Of a stretch of 64,000 bases of DNA, positions 22,086 through 31,563 are shown piece by piece. Numbering within the stretch: position 1 is the stretch's first letter; every line of letters begins with the position of its first letter. The DNA is taken from NCBI GenBank assembly GCA_016716465.1, contig JADJWH010000005.1:251345-315344 (forward strand), given 5' to 3'. A model generated the notes under the pieces. It was given only the letters and a program-made list of their open reading frames with translations, was not told where the DNA came from and searched no databases. The position numbers and the translations under genes were made by a program. This DNA is from Gammaproteobacteria bacterium. GTDB taxonomy: Bacteria > Pseudomonadota > Gammaproteobacteria > SZUA-140.

Positions 22086-24794
22086 ATGAACCAAGTAACT
22101 CCACGCGGGGATTACGTCCCGGCGGAATTCGAGGGGCGCGTCCAGCGCGCCTGGAGCGAGGCGGGCGTGTACCGGGCGGTCGAGGATCCCGCGCGGGACA
22201 AATACTACTGCCTGTCGATGTTTCCGTACCCGAGCGGGCGCCTGCACATGGGTCATGTGCGCAACTACACCATCGGCGACGTGATCGCGCGCTATCAGCG
22301 CATGCAGGGCAAGAACGTCCTGCAGCCCATGGGATGGGACGCCTTCGGCCTGCCGGCGGAGAACGCGGCGATGAACAACGGCGTGCCGCCGGCGCGCTGG
22401 ACCTACGAGAACATCGAGTACATGCGCGGCCAGCTCAAATCGCTCGGCTTCGCCATCGACTGGGAGCGCGAACTCGCCACCTGCCAGCCCGAGTACTACC
22501 GCTGGAACCAGTGGCTGTTCCTGCGCATGCTGGAGCAGGGCATCGTCTACCGCAAGACCGGTACGGTGAACTGGGACCCGGTGGACCAGACGGTGCTCGC
22601 CAACGAGCAGGTGATCGACGGCCGCGGCTGGCGCACCGGCGCGCTGGTCGAGAAGCGCGAGATCCCGATGTACTACATGGCGATCACGCGCTACGCGGAG
22701 GAGCTGCTGGCCGATCTCGACACGCTCGCCGACTGGCCGGAGCAGGTGCGCCTGATGCAGCGGAACTGGATCGGCAAGAGTTTCGGCGTGCGCATCGGCT
22801 TCCCTCACACGATCGATGGCGGCGGCGTGCTGTGGGTGTTCACCACGCGTGCCGACACGCTGATGGGGGCGACCTATGTCGCGGTGGCCGCCGAGCATCC
22901 GCTCGCGTTGCATGCGGCGAAAAACGATCCCGCGCTCGCCGCCTTCATCGAGGAGTGCAAGCGCGGCGGCGTCACCGAGGCCGAGCTCGCGACGCAGGAA
23001 AAGAAGGGCATGGCGACCGGGCTCACCGTCACCCATCCGCTCACCGGCGAGGCGCTCCCGCTGTGGGTGGCCAATTACGTGCTGATGGGTTATGGCGAAG
23101 GCGCGGTGATGGCGGTGCCGGCCCACGATGAACGCGACTTCGAATTCGCGATCATGAATCGCCTCCCTGTTAAACCCGTCATCGTTCCTGAAAGCTGGCG
23201 CGACTCCGATTATGATCTCGCCCCCGGGGTTTTCGAGCAACGCGATGGGGACCCCTCGAATCGGGATTTTCCACTCTTCTATAATAAATCGGCCGCCGAT
23301 TCACTCGGCTGGGCCTACTGGGACGATCGCCATGCGGAGCACGGCATATGCGTGAATTCCGGTAAATACGACGGCCTCGATTTCGACCAGGCCGTCGACG
23401 CCATCGCCGCCGATCTCGCGGCCAAGGGGCTGGGCGAGAAGAAGGTCACCTGGCGCCTGCGGGACTGGGGCATCTCACGCCAGCGCTACTGGGGCACGCC
23501 GATCCCGATGATCAAGTGTCCCGCCTGCGGCGACGTGCCGGTGCCGGACGATCAGCTGCCGGTGGTGCTGCCCGAGGATCTGGTGCCGGACGGTTCCGGC
23601 AACCCGCTGGCGAAATCCCCAGCGTTTCTGAACTGCACTTGTCCGCGGTGCGGCGGCGCGGCGCAGCGTGAAACCGACACCATGGACACCTTCGTCGATT
23701 CGTCCTGGTACTTCCTGCGCTACGCGAGCTTCGACGGCAAGACGATGGTGGACCGGCGCGCTGATTACTGGATGCCGGTGGACCAGTACATCGGCGGCAT
23801 CGAGCACGCCATCCTGCACCTGCTCTATTCGCGCTTCTGGACCAAGGTCATGCGCGATCTCGGCCTGACCTCTGTGCGCGAGCCGTTCCGCAAGCTGCTG
23901 ACCCAGGGCATGGTGCTGAACCACATCTTCTTCCGCAAGGGCGCGGCCTCGGGCATCACGTATTTCGCGCCGGACGAGGTCGAGGTGACGCGCGACGAGC
24001 AGGGCCGCATCGTCGCCGCGACGGCGAAGAAGGACGGCCGGCCGGTCGAGTACGGCGGCATCGGCACCATGTCGAAGTCGAAAAAGAACGGCGTCGATCC
24101 GCAGGAGCTGGTGCGCCGCTACGGCGCCGACACGGTGCGCCTGTTCATCATCTTCGCCGCCCCGCCCGAGCAGACGCTCGAATGGTCGGACGCTGGCGTC
24201 GAGGGTGCCGCGCGCTTTCTGAAGCGCTTGTGGAAGCTGGTCAACACGCATGTCGAGCAGGAGGACGGGTCCGCTCCGGCGCCGCTGAACGCGCTCACCG
24301 ATGCCCAGCGCGGCCTGCGGCGCCAAGTACACCAGGCCATCGCCAAGGTGAGCGACGACCTCGGCCGGCGCTACACCTTCAATACCGCGATCGCCGCCGT
24401 CATGGAGTTGGTCAACGCGATGAGCCGCTTCGACGATACCACCACGGCCGGTCGCGCGGTGATGCGCGAGGCAGTGGAGGCCGTGGTGCTGCTGCTGGCC
24501 CCGGTGGTGCCGCATGTCTGCGAGGTCCTGTGGGAGTCGCTGGGCAAGGAAGGTTCTGTCGTCGGCGCCGCCTGGCCACGGGTGGATGCCGCCGCCCTGG
24601 TGACGGATACGCTGGAGATCGTGGTGCAGGTCAACGGCAAGCTGCGCGGCCAGGTCAGCGTGCCCGCCGGCGCCGACAAGGCGGTGATCGAGCAGGCCGC
24701 CCTGGCGGAGGAGAACGTACGCCGTTTCATCGACGGCAAGGCGGTGAAGAAGGTGATCGTGGTGCCGGGCAAGCTGGTGAATATTGTCGTATGA
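22086..24794 (+). CDS. leuS: Leucyl-tRNA synthetase
   Basis: This encodes 902 residues. The class I signatures are HMGH (FPYPSGRLHMGHVRNYT split around residues 45-61) and MSKSKKNG near residue 660. The editing (CP1) domain contains TTRADTLMGATYV, and a zinc-binding CPACGDVPVP and CTCPRCGG pair follow. The protein is about 40 residues longer than the E. coli enzyme. The extra length lies around residues 360-418, between VKPVIVPESW and HGICVNSGKYDG, where the DNA is noticeably less GC-rich than its surroundings. The start at 22086 matches the family N-terminus. lptE overlaps its stop codon by 4 bases. Confidence 0.96.
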   Translation: MNQVTPRGDYVPAEFEGRVQRAWSEAGVYRAVEDPARDKYYCLSMFPYPSGRLHMGHVRNYTIGDVIARYQRMQGKNVLQPMGWDAFGLPAENAAMNNGVPPARWTYENIEYMRGQLKSLGFAIDWERELATCQPEYYRWNQWLFLRMLEQGIVYRKTGTVNWDPVDQTVLANEQVIDGRGWRTGALVEKREIPMYYMAITRYAEELLADLDTLADWPEQVRLMQRNWIGKSFGVRIGFPHTIDGGGVLWVFTTRADTLMGATYVAVAAEHPLALHAAKNDPALAAFIEECKRGGVTEAELATQEKKGMATGLTVTHPLTGEALPLWVANYVLMGYGEGAVMAVPAHDERDFEFAIMNRLPVKPVIVPESWRDSDYDLAPGVFEQRDGDPSNRDFPLFYNKSAADSLGWAYWDDRHAEHGICVNSGKYDGLDFDQAVDAIAADLAAKGLGEKKVTWRLRDWGISRQRYWGTPIPMIKCPACGDVPVPDDQLPVVLPEDLVPDGSGNPLAKSPAFLNCTCPRCGGAAQRETDTMDTFVDSSWYFLRYASFDGKTMVDRRADYWMPVDQYIGGIEHAILHLLYSRFWTKVMRDLGLTSVREPFRKLLTQGMVLNHIFFRKGAASGITYFAPDEVEVTRDEQGRIVAATAKKDGRPVEYGGIGTMSKSKKNGVDPQELVRRYGADTVRLFIIFAAPPEQTLEWSDAGVEGAARFLKRLWKLVNTHVEQEDGSAPAPLNALTDAQRGLRRQVHQAIAKVSDDLGRRYTFNTAIAAVMELVNAMSRFDDTTTAGRAVMREAVEAVVLLLAPVVPHVCEVLWESLGKEGSVVGAAWPRVDAAALVTDTLEIVVQVNGKLRGQVSVPAGADKAVIEQAALAEENVRRFIDGKAVKKVIVVPGKLVNIVV

Positions 24795-25330
24795 GGCGCG
24801 AGGCGGACGGAAGATGGATCGCGCAGGGCTTGCTGGCCGCGCTGATGCTGTTGGCCGCCGGCTGCGGGTTCCACCTGCGCGGTTCGCAGGGAGACTTCGC
24901 GGCCCTGCCGCCCGTGCTGGTAAAGGGCGACGGTGCCGCGGCGACGGAGCTCAGGCGCGCCCTGCTCAGTGCGGAGACGCCGGTGGTCGATGACGCCGCG
25001 CAGGCCCGGCTGGTCGTGACCATCGTCGACGAGCGGCGCGAGCGCCGGGCCTCCGCGGTGGGTACCACGGGACGGGTGCAGGAGTACGAGCTGAATTATA
25101 CGGCGCGTTTCCGCGTCGACGATCCCGCCGGCGCGGCGCTCGCGCCCGAGCAATCCGTCACCGTCCAGCGCAGCTATTCCTTCGACAGTACGGATGTGAA
25201 CGCCAAGAGCAATGAGGAAGACGGTCTCTATCGGGACATGGTGTTCGATACGGTGCGCCAGATTCTGATCCGCCTGCAGGCGATCAACGCGGGCCTCCAG
25301 CAGCCGGGTCCCGCCGGGGCGGCGCCATGA
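24791..25330 (+). CDS. lptE: LPS assembly lipoprotein LptE
   Basis: This encodes 179 residues. The signal sequence ends in the lipobox LAAGC, followed by GFHLRGS, the near-universal start of mature LptE. The alpha/beta body has SYSFDSTDVNAKSNEEDGLYRDM, a recognisable LptE stretch. LptE plugs the LptD barrel in the outer membrane and helps deliver lipopolysaccharide to the surface. It overlaps leuS by 4 bases and holA by 4 bases, so all three are co-translated. Confidence 0.93.
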   Translation: MRREADGRWIAQGLLAALMLLAAGCGFHLRGSQGDFAALPPVLVKGDGAAATELRRALLSAETPVVDDAAQARLVVTIVDERRERRASAVGTTGRVQEYELNYTARFRVDDPAGAALAPEQSVTVQRSYSFDSTDVNAKSNEEDGLYRDMVFDTVRQILIRLQAINAGLQQPGPAGAAP

Positions 25331-26364
25331 AGCTCAAGGCGGAGCAGCTGGAGGGGCATCTCGCGGGCGCGCTGGCCCCCGTCTATGTGATCAGCGGGGA
25401 CGAGCCCCTGCTCCTGCAGGAGGCCTGCGATGCGATCCGTGCCGCGGCGCGCGCGCAGGGCTGCGCCGAGCGCGTGGTGTTCAGCGTCGAGCCCGGGTTC
25501 GACTGGGGCGAACTGGCGCAGGCGACGGCCGGGATGTCCCTGTTCGCGGCACGTCGACTGATCGAACTGCGTATGCCGGGCGGAAAACCGGGTGACGCGG
25601 GCGCGCGGGCGTTGAGCGAGTATGCCGCGCATCCCGCGGACGGTGATGTGCTGCTGATCAGCCTTCCGCGTGCGGACAAGGCGATGCAGGCGGCCAAATG
25701 GTTCTCGGCGCTGGAGCGTTGCGGCGTGCTGATCCAGCTCTGGCCTCCCGCGCCGGCGCAGTTGCCCGGCTGGATCGCCCAGCGCATGCGCGCGCGCGAC
25801 ATGCAGCCGACGCCCGCGGCGGCGGCGGCCCTGGCCGGGCGCGTGGAGGGCAATCTGCTCGCCTGCGTGCAGGAGATCGAGAAGATGCTCCTGCTGCACG
25901 GGCCGGGCGCGATCGACGAGGCGGATGTCATGGACGCGGTGGCTGACAGCGCCCGCTTCGATGTCTTCACCCTGGTCGACGGCGCCCTCGCGGGCGATGC
26001 CGCGCGCTGCGTGCGCGTCCTGCGCGGACTGGAAGGGGAGGGCGTGGAGCCGGTCCTGGTCGGCTGGGCGCTGACGCGCGAAATCCGGTTCCTGGCCGCC
26101 GTGTCACAGGGGATCGCGCAGGGCAAGAAGCCCTTTGCCCTGTACCAGCAGCACCGTGTGTGGGAGAAGCGCCAGCCCCTGCTGGAGCGCGCGCTGAAAC
26201 GCCATGATCTGGGGCGCTGGCGCGTACTGCTGGGGTGCTGCGCGCGCCTGGATCGCCTGGCCAAGGGGCAGGCGGCGGGCAATGTATGGGATGAATTGCT
26301 ACAATTATGCCTACTTACCGCAGGGGTACGAATCGAGGCGCTGGCACGGCCGGCGATGCAGTGA
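25327..26364 (+). CDS. holA: DNA polymerase III subunit delta
   Basis: This encodes 345 residues. The delta subunit opens the beta clamp within the clamp-loader complex. Recognisable parts are PVYVISGDEPLLLQEACDAIR at the N-terminus (AAA-like fold with a degenerate P-loop), GMSLFAARRLIELRMP, the middle helical region EIEKMLLLHG, and the C-terminal collar helices. Overlap with lptE and the following proA start (TGATG) indicates one operon. Confidence 0.94.
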   Translation: MKLKAEQLEGHLAGALAPVYVISGDEPLLLQEACDAIRAAARAQGCAERVVFSVEPGFDWGELAQATAGMSLFAARRLIELRMPGGKPGDAGARALSEYAAHPADGDVLLISLPRADKAMQAAKWFSALERCGVLIQLWPPAPAQLPGWIAQRMRARDMQPTPAAAAALAGRVEGNLLACVQEIEKMLLLHGPGAIDEADVMDAVADSARFDVFTLVDGALAGDAARCVRVLRGLEGEGVEPVLVGWALTREIRFLAAVSQGIAQGKKPFALYQQHRVWEKRQPLLERALKRHDLGRWRVLLGCCARLDRLAKGQAAGNVWDELLQLCLLTAGVRIEALARPAMQ

Positions 26365-27620
26365 TGGACATCCAGGCATACATGACCGCAGTCGGCCGCC
26401 GCGCGCGTGCGGCGGCGCGCGCCATGGCGCGCGCCGGCACGGCGGAGAAGAATCGCGCGCTGGCGGCGATCGCCGCGGCCATAAACCGCGCGCGCGCCGA
26501 CATCGTCCGTGCCAATGCCGCCGACCTCGAGGCGGGACGCGCGGCCGGGCTGGATGCGGCGCTGCTCGACCGCCTGACCCTGGACGACAGGCGCGTCGAT
26601 GCCATCATCGACGGCCTGCATCAGGTCATGGCGCTGGCCGACCCGATCGGCGAGATCAGCCATATGGCCTATCGCCCCTCCGGGATCCGGGTCGGGCGCA
26701 TGCGCGTCCCGCTGGGGGTGATCGGCATCATCTACGAATCGCGGCCGAACGTCACCGCGGATGCCGCCGCGCTGTGCCTGAAAGCGGGCAACGCGGCCAT
26801 CCTGCGCGGCGGCTCCGAGGCCTTGCGCTCCAACCAGGCGCTCGCCGCCTGCATCCGCGCCGGTCTGGCCGAGGCCAATCTCCCCGCCGATGCGGTGCAG
26901 GTCATCGAGGTCGCCGACCGCGCGGCGGTAGGCGAGCTGCTGCGCATGAAGGAGTATGTCGACATCATCGTTCCGCGCGGCGGGCAGGGCCTGATCGACC
27001 GCGTGATGCGCGAATCGCTGGTCCCCGTCATCAAGCATTATCACGGCATCTGCCATGTCTATATCGACGACCGCGCCGACCTCAACAAGGCGATCAAGGT
27101 GGCCTTCAACGCCAAGACCCAGCGCTACGGCACCTGCAACACGATGGAGACCCTGCTGGTCGCGCAGGGCGTCGCCGCCCAGGCGCTGCCGCCGCTCGCG
27201 CGCCTGTACCGGGAGAAGGGTGTCGAGCTGCGCGGCTGCGCCGCGACGCGTGCGATCCTGCCCGATATCGCCGCGGCGACGGAGGCGGACTGGATCACCG
27301 AATACCTGGCGCCGATCCTTTCGATCCGCGTCGTGGCCGGCCTGGACGAGGCGATGGAGCACATCTTCCGCTACGGTTCCGGCCATACCGACGCCATCCT
27401 GACCGAGGACATCGGGCGCGCGCAGCGTTTCCTGCGCGAGGTCGATTCGAGCTCGGTGATGGTGAATGCCTCGACCCGTTTCGCCGACGGCTACGAATAC
27501 GGGCTGGGCGCCGAGATCGGCATCAGCACCGACAAGCTGCACGCGCGCGGCCCGGTCGGGCTTGAGGGGCTCACCTCGCAGAAGTACGTCGTTATCGGCG
27601 ATGGCCATGTGCGGACCTAG
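26364..27620 (+). CDS. proA: Gamma-glutamyl phosphate reductase ProA
   Basis: This encodes 418 residues. It reduces gamma-glutamyl phosphate to glutamate semialdehyde with NADPH in proline synthesis. Visible motifs are GVIGIIYESRPNVTADAAAL, KAGNAAILRGGSEA, the catalytic-cysteine stretch YGTCNTMETLL and GSGHTDAILTED. The ATG at 26364 shares one base with the holA stop. proA lies between holA and nadD, as in Pseudomonas and unlike in E. coli. proB is not in the window. Confidence 0.96.
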   Translation: MDIQAYMTAVGRRARAAARAMARAGTAEKNRALAAIAAAINRARADIVRANAADLEAGRAAGLDAALLDRLTLDDRRVDAIIDGLHQVMALADPIGEISHMAYRPSGIRVGRMRVPLGVIGIIYESRPNVTADAAALCLKAGNAAILRGGSEALRSNQALAACIRAGLAEANLPADAVQVIEVADRAAVGELLRMKEYVDIIVPRGGQGLIDRVMRESLVPVIKHYHGICHVYIDDRADLNKAIKVAFNAKTQRYGTCNTMETLLVAQGVAAQALPPLARLYREKGVELRGCAATRAILPDIAAATEADWITEYLAPILSIRVVAGLDEAMEHIFRYGSGHTDAILTEDIGRAQRFLREVDSSSVMVNASTRFADGYEYGLGAEIGISTDKLHARGPVGLEGLTSQKYVVIGDGHVRT

Positions 27621-27713
27621 GGCGATGATGATCGGCCCCTTCCGGACGGAGTGACATAACGGCATGCCGATGCGGCGCCTCACCCCTCACGCCTCCCGCC
27701 TCGCCCGATCCTC

Positions 27714-28367
27714 ATGATCGGCATCCTCGGCGGCACCTTCGATCCCGTTCATCTCGCGCATCTGCGCTGTGCCCTGGAAGTGCAGCAGGCCTTGCGCCTG
27801 GCGGAGGTCCGGTTCGTGCCGTGCGGCCAGCCGCCGCATCGCCCCGCGCCGGCAGCGGACCCTGCGCAGCGGCTCGCGATGCTGCGGCTCGCGCTGGAGG
27901 GGCAGACCGGTTTTGCGATCGACGAGCGTGAACTCAGGCGGGCGGGTCCGTCCTATATGGTCGATACCCTGGCATCGCTGCGTGAAGAGCTGCCCGAACA
28001 GCCCTTGTGCCTGATTCTCGGCATCGACGCCTTTGTCCAGTTGAACACCTGGCACCGCTGGGAACGGCTGATCGGGCTGGCGCACCTCGCGGTGATGACG
28101 CGGCCCGGGCCACAGGCCGGGCCGGGCGGCGCGGTGGCCGCGCTGCTGCAACGGCATCGGGTCGATGACCCCGGGGTGCTGCACGAAACCCCGGCGGGAC
28201 ACATAATTCTCTGCCCGGTTACCCGCCTGGAGATCTCGGCGACCCGCATTCGCGCGCTGCTGGCGCAGGGCGCGGATGCGCGCTATCTCACGCCCGACGG
28301 CGTGCTGGAGTACATTCGCCGGACGGGTCTGTACCGCGAGGCACACATCATGGAGGCCGGACAATGA
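27714..28367 (+). CDS. nadD: Nicotinate-mononucleotide adenylyltransferase NadD
   Basis: This encodes 217 residues. It adenylates nicotinate mononucleotide in NAD synthesis. The nucleotidyltransferase motif GGTFDPVHLAHL is at residues 6-17 and the second ATP motif ISATRIR at about 177-183. LGIDAFVQLNTWHRW is a typical NadD stretch. It overlaps rsfS by 4 bases. About 93 non-coding bases separate it from proA. Confidence 0.95.
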   Translation: MIGILGGTFDPVHLAHLRCALEVQQALRLAEVRFVPCGQPPHRPAPAADPAQRLAMLRLALEGQTGFAIDERELRRAGPSYMVDTLASLREELPEQPLCLILGIDAFVQLNTWHRWERLIGLAHLAVMTRPGPQAGPGGAVAALLQRHRVDDPGVLHETPAGHIILCPVTRLEISATRIRALLAQGADARYLTPDGVLEYIRRTGLYREAHIMEAGQ

Positions 28368-28705
28368 CGCCGGAACAACTGAAAGACATCGCGGTGGCCG
28401 CGCTGGAGGATATCAAGGCGGTGGATATCCGCGTCCTCAACGTCAGCGGCATGACCGGCGTCACCGATTTCATGATCGTGGCGGGGGGCACCTCGGCGCG
28501 TCATGTGCGTTCGCTGGTGGACTCCGTGGTGGTCAAGGCGAAGGCGAGCGGCGTGGCGCCGCTCGGCGTCGAGGGGGAACAGCACGGCCAGTGGGCACTG
28601 GTCGATCTGGGTGATGTGGTGGTGCACGTCATGCTGCCCGAGATGCGCGATTTCTATCAGCTGGAAAAGCTGTGGAGCTTCGACGCCCGGGAAAAACGGG
28701 TCTGA
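28364..28705 (+). CDS. rsfS: Ribosomal silencing factor RsfS
   Basis: This encodes 113 residues. RsfS binds ribosomal protein uL14 and blocks subunit joining under starvation. Typical features are DIRVLNVSGMTGVTDFMIVAGG, TSARHVRSLVDSV and the C-terminal DVVVHVMLPEMRDFYQLEKLW. It overlaps nadD and lies 34 bases before rlmH, the standard gene order. Confidence 0.95.
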   Translation: MTPEQLKDIAVAALEDIKAVDIRVLNVSGMTGVTDFMIVAGGTSARHVRSLVDSVVVKAKASGVAPLGVEGEQHGQWALVDLGDVVVHVMLPEMRDFYQLEKLWSFDAREKRV

Positions 28706-28739
28706 GCCGGGGCGGCCGCGATCCCGCGCCGGGCAATCG

Positions 28740-29210
28740 ATGCGCATCCATTTCCTCGCGGTCGGACAACGCGTCCCGGCATGGGTCGAAGAGGGTTATC
28801 AGGAGTTCGCCCGCCGGCTGCCCCCCGAGTGCCGCCTGCAATTGACCGAGATCGCCGCCGCCCGGCGTGTCAAGGGCGCGGATATCGAGCGCCTGCGCGC
28901 GGAGGAGGGCGAACGCCTGCTGGCCGCCCTGCCGCGCGACGCCCATGCCGTCGCACTCGATGTGCGCGGGGCGGGCTGGAGCACCGGGCAACTGGCCGCC
29001 CGCCTCGCCGAGTGGCTGCAGGGCGGACGGGACGTCGCGCTGATGGTCGGCGGTCCCGATGGCCTGGCGCCGGAGTGCCTGCAACGCGCCGACGCGGCCT
29101 GGTCCCTGTCCGCCCTCACCCTGCCGCATGCCCTGGTCCGCATCGTCGTCGCCGAACAGATCTACCGCGCGTGGACGATGTACAAGGGGCATCCGTATCA
29201 CCGGGCGTGA
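28740..29210 (+). CDS. rlmH: 23S rRNA pseudouridine-1915 N3-methyltransferase RlmH
   Basis: This encodes 156 residues with the SPOUT-family fold. The SAM-binding knot shows MVGGPDGL and SLSALTLPHALVRIVVAEQIYRAW (in pieces), ending GHPYHRA, the conserved C-terminus that enters the active site. It methylates pseudouridine 1915 in helix 69 of 23S rRNA. The ATG at 28740 gives the usual family length. A MITE-like element begins 5 bases after the stop. Confidence 0.95.
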   Translation: MRIHFLAVGQRVPAWVEEGYQEFARRLPPECRLQLTEIAAARRVKGADIERLRAEEGERLLAALPRDAHAVALDVRGAGWSTGQLAARLAEWLQGGRDVALMVGGPDGLAPECLQRADAAWSLSALTLPHALVRIVVAEQIYRAWTMYKGHPYHRA

Positions 29211-29215
29211 AAAAT

Positions 29216-29352
29216 ACAGGACTCAGTGCTGAGGGACCAAGGACCACGTTAAGGATACAGCCATGGGATCAGTGACCGTTGAATCTTGGATGCCGGCCTT
29301 TAGTATGGTTATTGATTTCACTCAGACCTTGGTCCTACCTCCTTAGTCCTGT
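29216..29352. mobile_element. MITE-like inverted-repeat element
   Basis: This is a 137-base unit with terminal inverted repeats of about 27 bases. The outer 8 bases ACAGGACT (29216-29223) match AGTCCTGT (29345-29352) exactly. The inner 9 bases GGACCAAGG (29234-29242) match CCTTGGTCC (29327-29335) exactly. The core is less GC-rich than its flanks and has no reading frame. It fills the rlmH-maf gap almost completely. A non-autonomous transposable element is the simplest reading; no transposase is in the window. Confidence 0.6.
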
Positions 29353-29357
29353 CCTTT

Positions 29358-29948
<591 letters not shown>

Positions 29949-30035
29949 GACCAACGCCGCGAACCCGGGGCGGGGCCCTGTGTCATAATTGGGGCGTCCG
30001 TCCGGTCCCGATCCCATCCAAACAAGGTCCACAGC

Positions 30036-31508
30036 GTGAGTGACGAAGTCCTGGTCAATGTGACGCCGCGCGAAACCCGCGTCGCCATCGTGGAGAACGG
30101 CCTGTTGCAGGAGGTGCACGTCGAGCGGGCCAGCAAGCGCGGCCTGGTCGGCAACATCTATCGCGGCGTGGTCAGCCGCATCCTGCCCGGGATGCAGGCC
30201 GCCTTCGTCGACATCGGCCTCGAGCGCACCGCGTTTCTGCACGCCGCCGATATCCAGTCCGCGGGCGATAACGGCGAGGAGGGCGCCCCGCGCAAGGCCC
30301 CGGAAAACATCGCGAACCTGCTGCAGGAAGGGCAGCGGGTGCTGGTGCAGGTAATCAAGGATCCGCTCGGCAGCAAGGGCGCCCGCCTCACCATGCACAT
30401 CACCATCCCGTCGCGTTACCTGGTCTACGTCCCCGATATGAACGGGGTCGGCGTCTCCCAGAAGATTGAGCGGGAGGAAGAGCGCGTCCGGCTGCGCGAC
30501 TTCGTACTCGAGCTGCGCGGCGAGGGCGCGACCGGGGGCTACATCGTGCGTACCGCGGCGGAAGGCGTGGCCCGGGACGGGCTGCAGGAGGACATGAGCT
30601 TCCTCTCCCGGCTGTGGACGTCGATCAGCCAGCGCGTGGCGGAGGGCGGCGAGGACGGACTCGTATACCAGGCGCTCCCGCTCGTGATGCGCATCCTGCG
30701 CGACTCTCCCGGCAACCGCATCGAAACCGTCCGCATCGATTCGCGCGAAACCAGCCAGGCCGTGCTGGAGTTCGTCCGTAATTTCATTCCCGAGCTCGTG
30801 CCCCGCATCGAGCACTATCCCGGCCAGCGCCCGATCTTCGACCTGTATTCGGTGGAGGACGAGATCCTGAAGGCGCTCAGGCGCAAGGTCCAGCTCAAGT
30901 CCGGCGGCTATCTGATCATCGACCAGACCGAGTCGATGACCACCATCGACGTCAACACCGGCGCCTTCGTCGGTCACCGCAATCTCGAGGAGACCATTTT
31001 CAAGACCAATCTGGAGGCCGCGCAGGCCATCGCGCGCCAGCTCCGCCTGCGCAATCTGGGTGGCATCATCATCATCGATTTCATCGACATGCTCGCGGAG
31101 GAGCACAAGCGACAGGTGCTGCGGGCGCTGGAGAAGACGATGGAGTCGGACCGCGCCAAGCGCTATATTTCCGAGGTCTCACCGCTCGGCCTGGTGGAGA
31201 TGACGCGTGAACGTACCCGCGAGAGCCTGGAGCATGTGCTGTGCGAGCCCTGCCCGTCCTGCGAGGGGCGCGGGCTGGTCAAGACGCGCGAGACCGTGTG
31301 CTACGAGATCTTCCGCGAGATCCTGCGCGAGTCGCGCCAGTTCGAGGCCCGCGAGTTTCTGGTGCTGGCCGCCCAGGGCGTGGTCGACATGCTGCTGGAT
31401 GAGGAATCGACCAGCCTGGCCGAGCTCGAAGCCTTCATCGGCAAATCGATCAAGCTGCAGGTCGAGTCGCTGTATACCCAGGAGCAGTTCGACGTAGTCA
31501 TGCTGTGA
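30036..31508 (+). CDS. rng: Ribonuclease G
   Basis: This encodes 490 residues from a GTG start. RNase G is an endoribonuclease that matures the 16S rRNA 5' end and decays some mRNAs. The N-terminal S1 domain (GLVGNIYRGVVSRILPGMQAAF in pieces) is followed by the catalytic DNase I-like region with TIDVNTGAFVG and GGIIIIDFIDM. The zinc-link cysteines CEPCPSCEGRG are near residue 405. Its length fits RNase G rather than RNase E, as there is no long C-terminal scaffold. Confidence 0.95.
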   Translation: MSDEVLVNVTPRETRVAIVENGLLQEVHVERASKRGLVGNIYRGVVSRILPGMQAAFVDIGLERTAFLHAADIQSAGDNGEEGAPRKAPENIANLLQEGQRVLVQVIKDPLGSKGARLTMHITIPSRYLVYVPDMNGVGVSQKIEREEERVRLRDFVLELRGEGATGGYIVRTAAEGVARDGLQEDMSFLSRLWTSISQRVAEGGEDGLVYQALPLVMRILRDSPGNRIETVRIDSRETSQAVLEFVRNFIPELVPRIEHYPGQRPIFDLYSVEDEILKALRRKVQLKSGGYLIIDQTESMTTIDVNTGAFVGHRNLEETIFKTNLEAAQAIARQLRLRNLGGIIIIDFIDMLAEEHKRQVLRALEKTMESDRAKRYISEVSPLGLVEMTRERTRESLEHVLCEPCPSCEGRGLVKTRETVCYEIFREILRESRQFEAREFLVLAAQGVVDMLLDEESTSLAELEAFIGKSIKLQVESLYTQEQFDVVML

Positions 31509-31563
31509 AGGCGGTTCCCCGTCATGCCTTACCCCCGTTCAATCCCGCGCAGGGGATTTGCCC

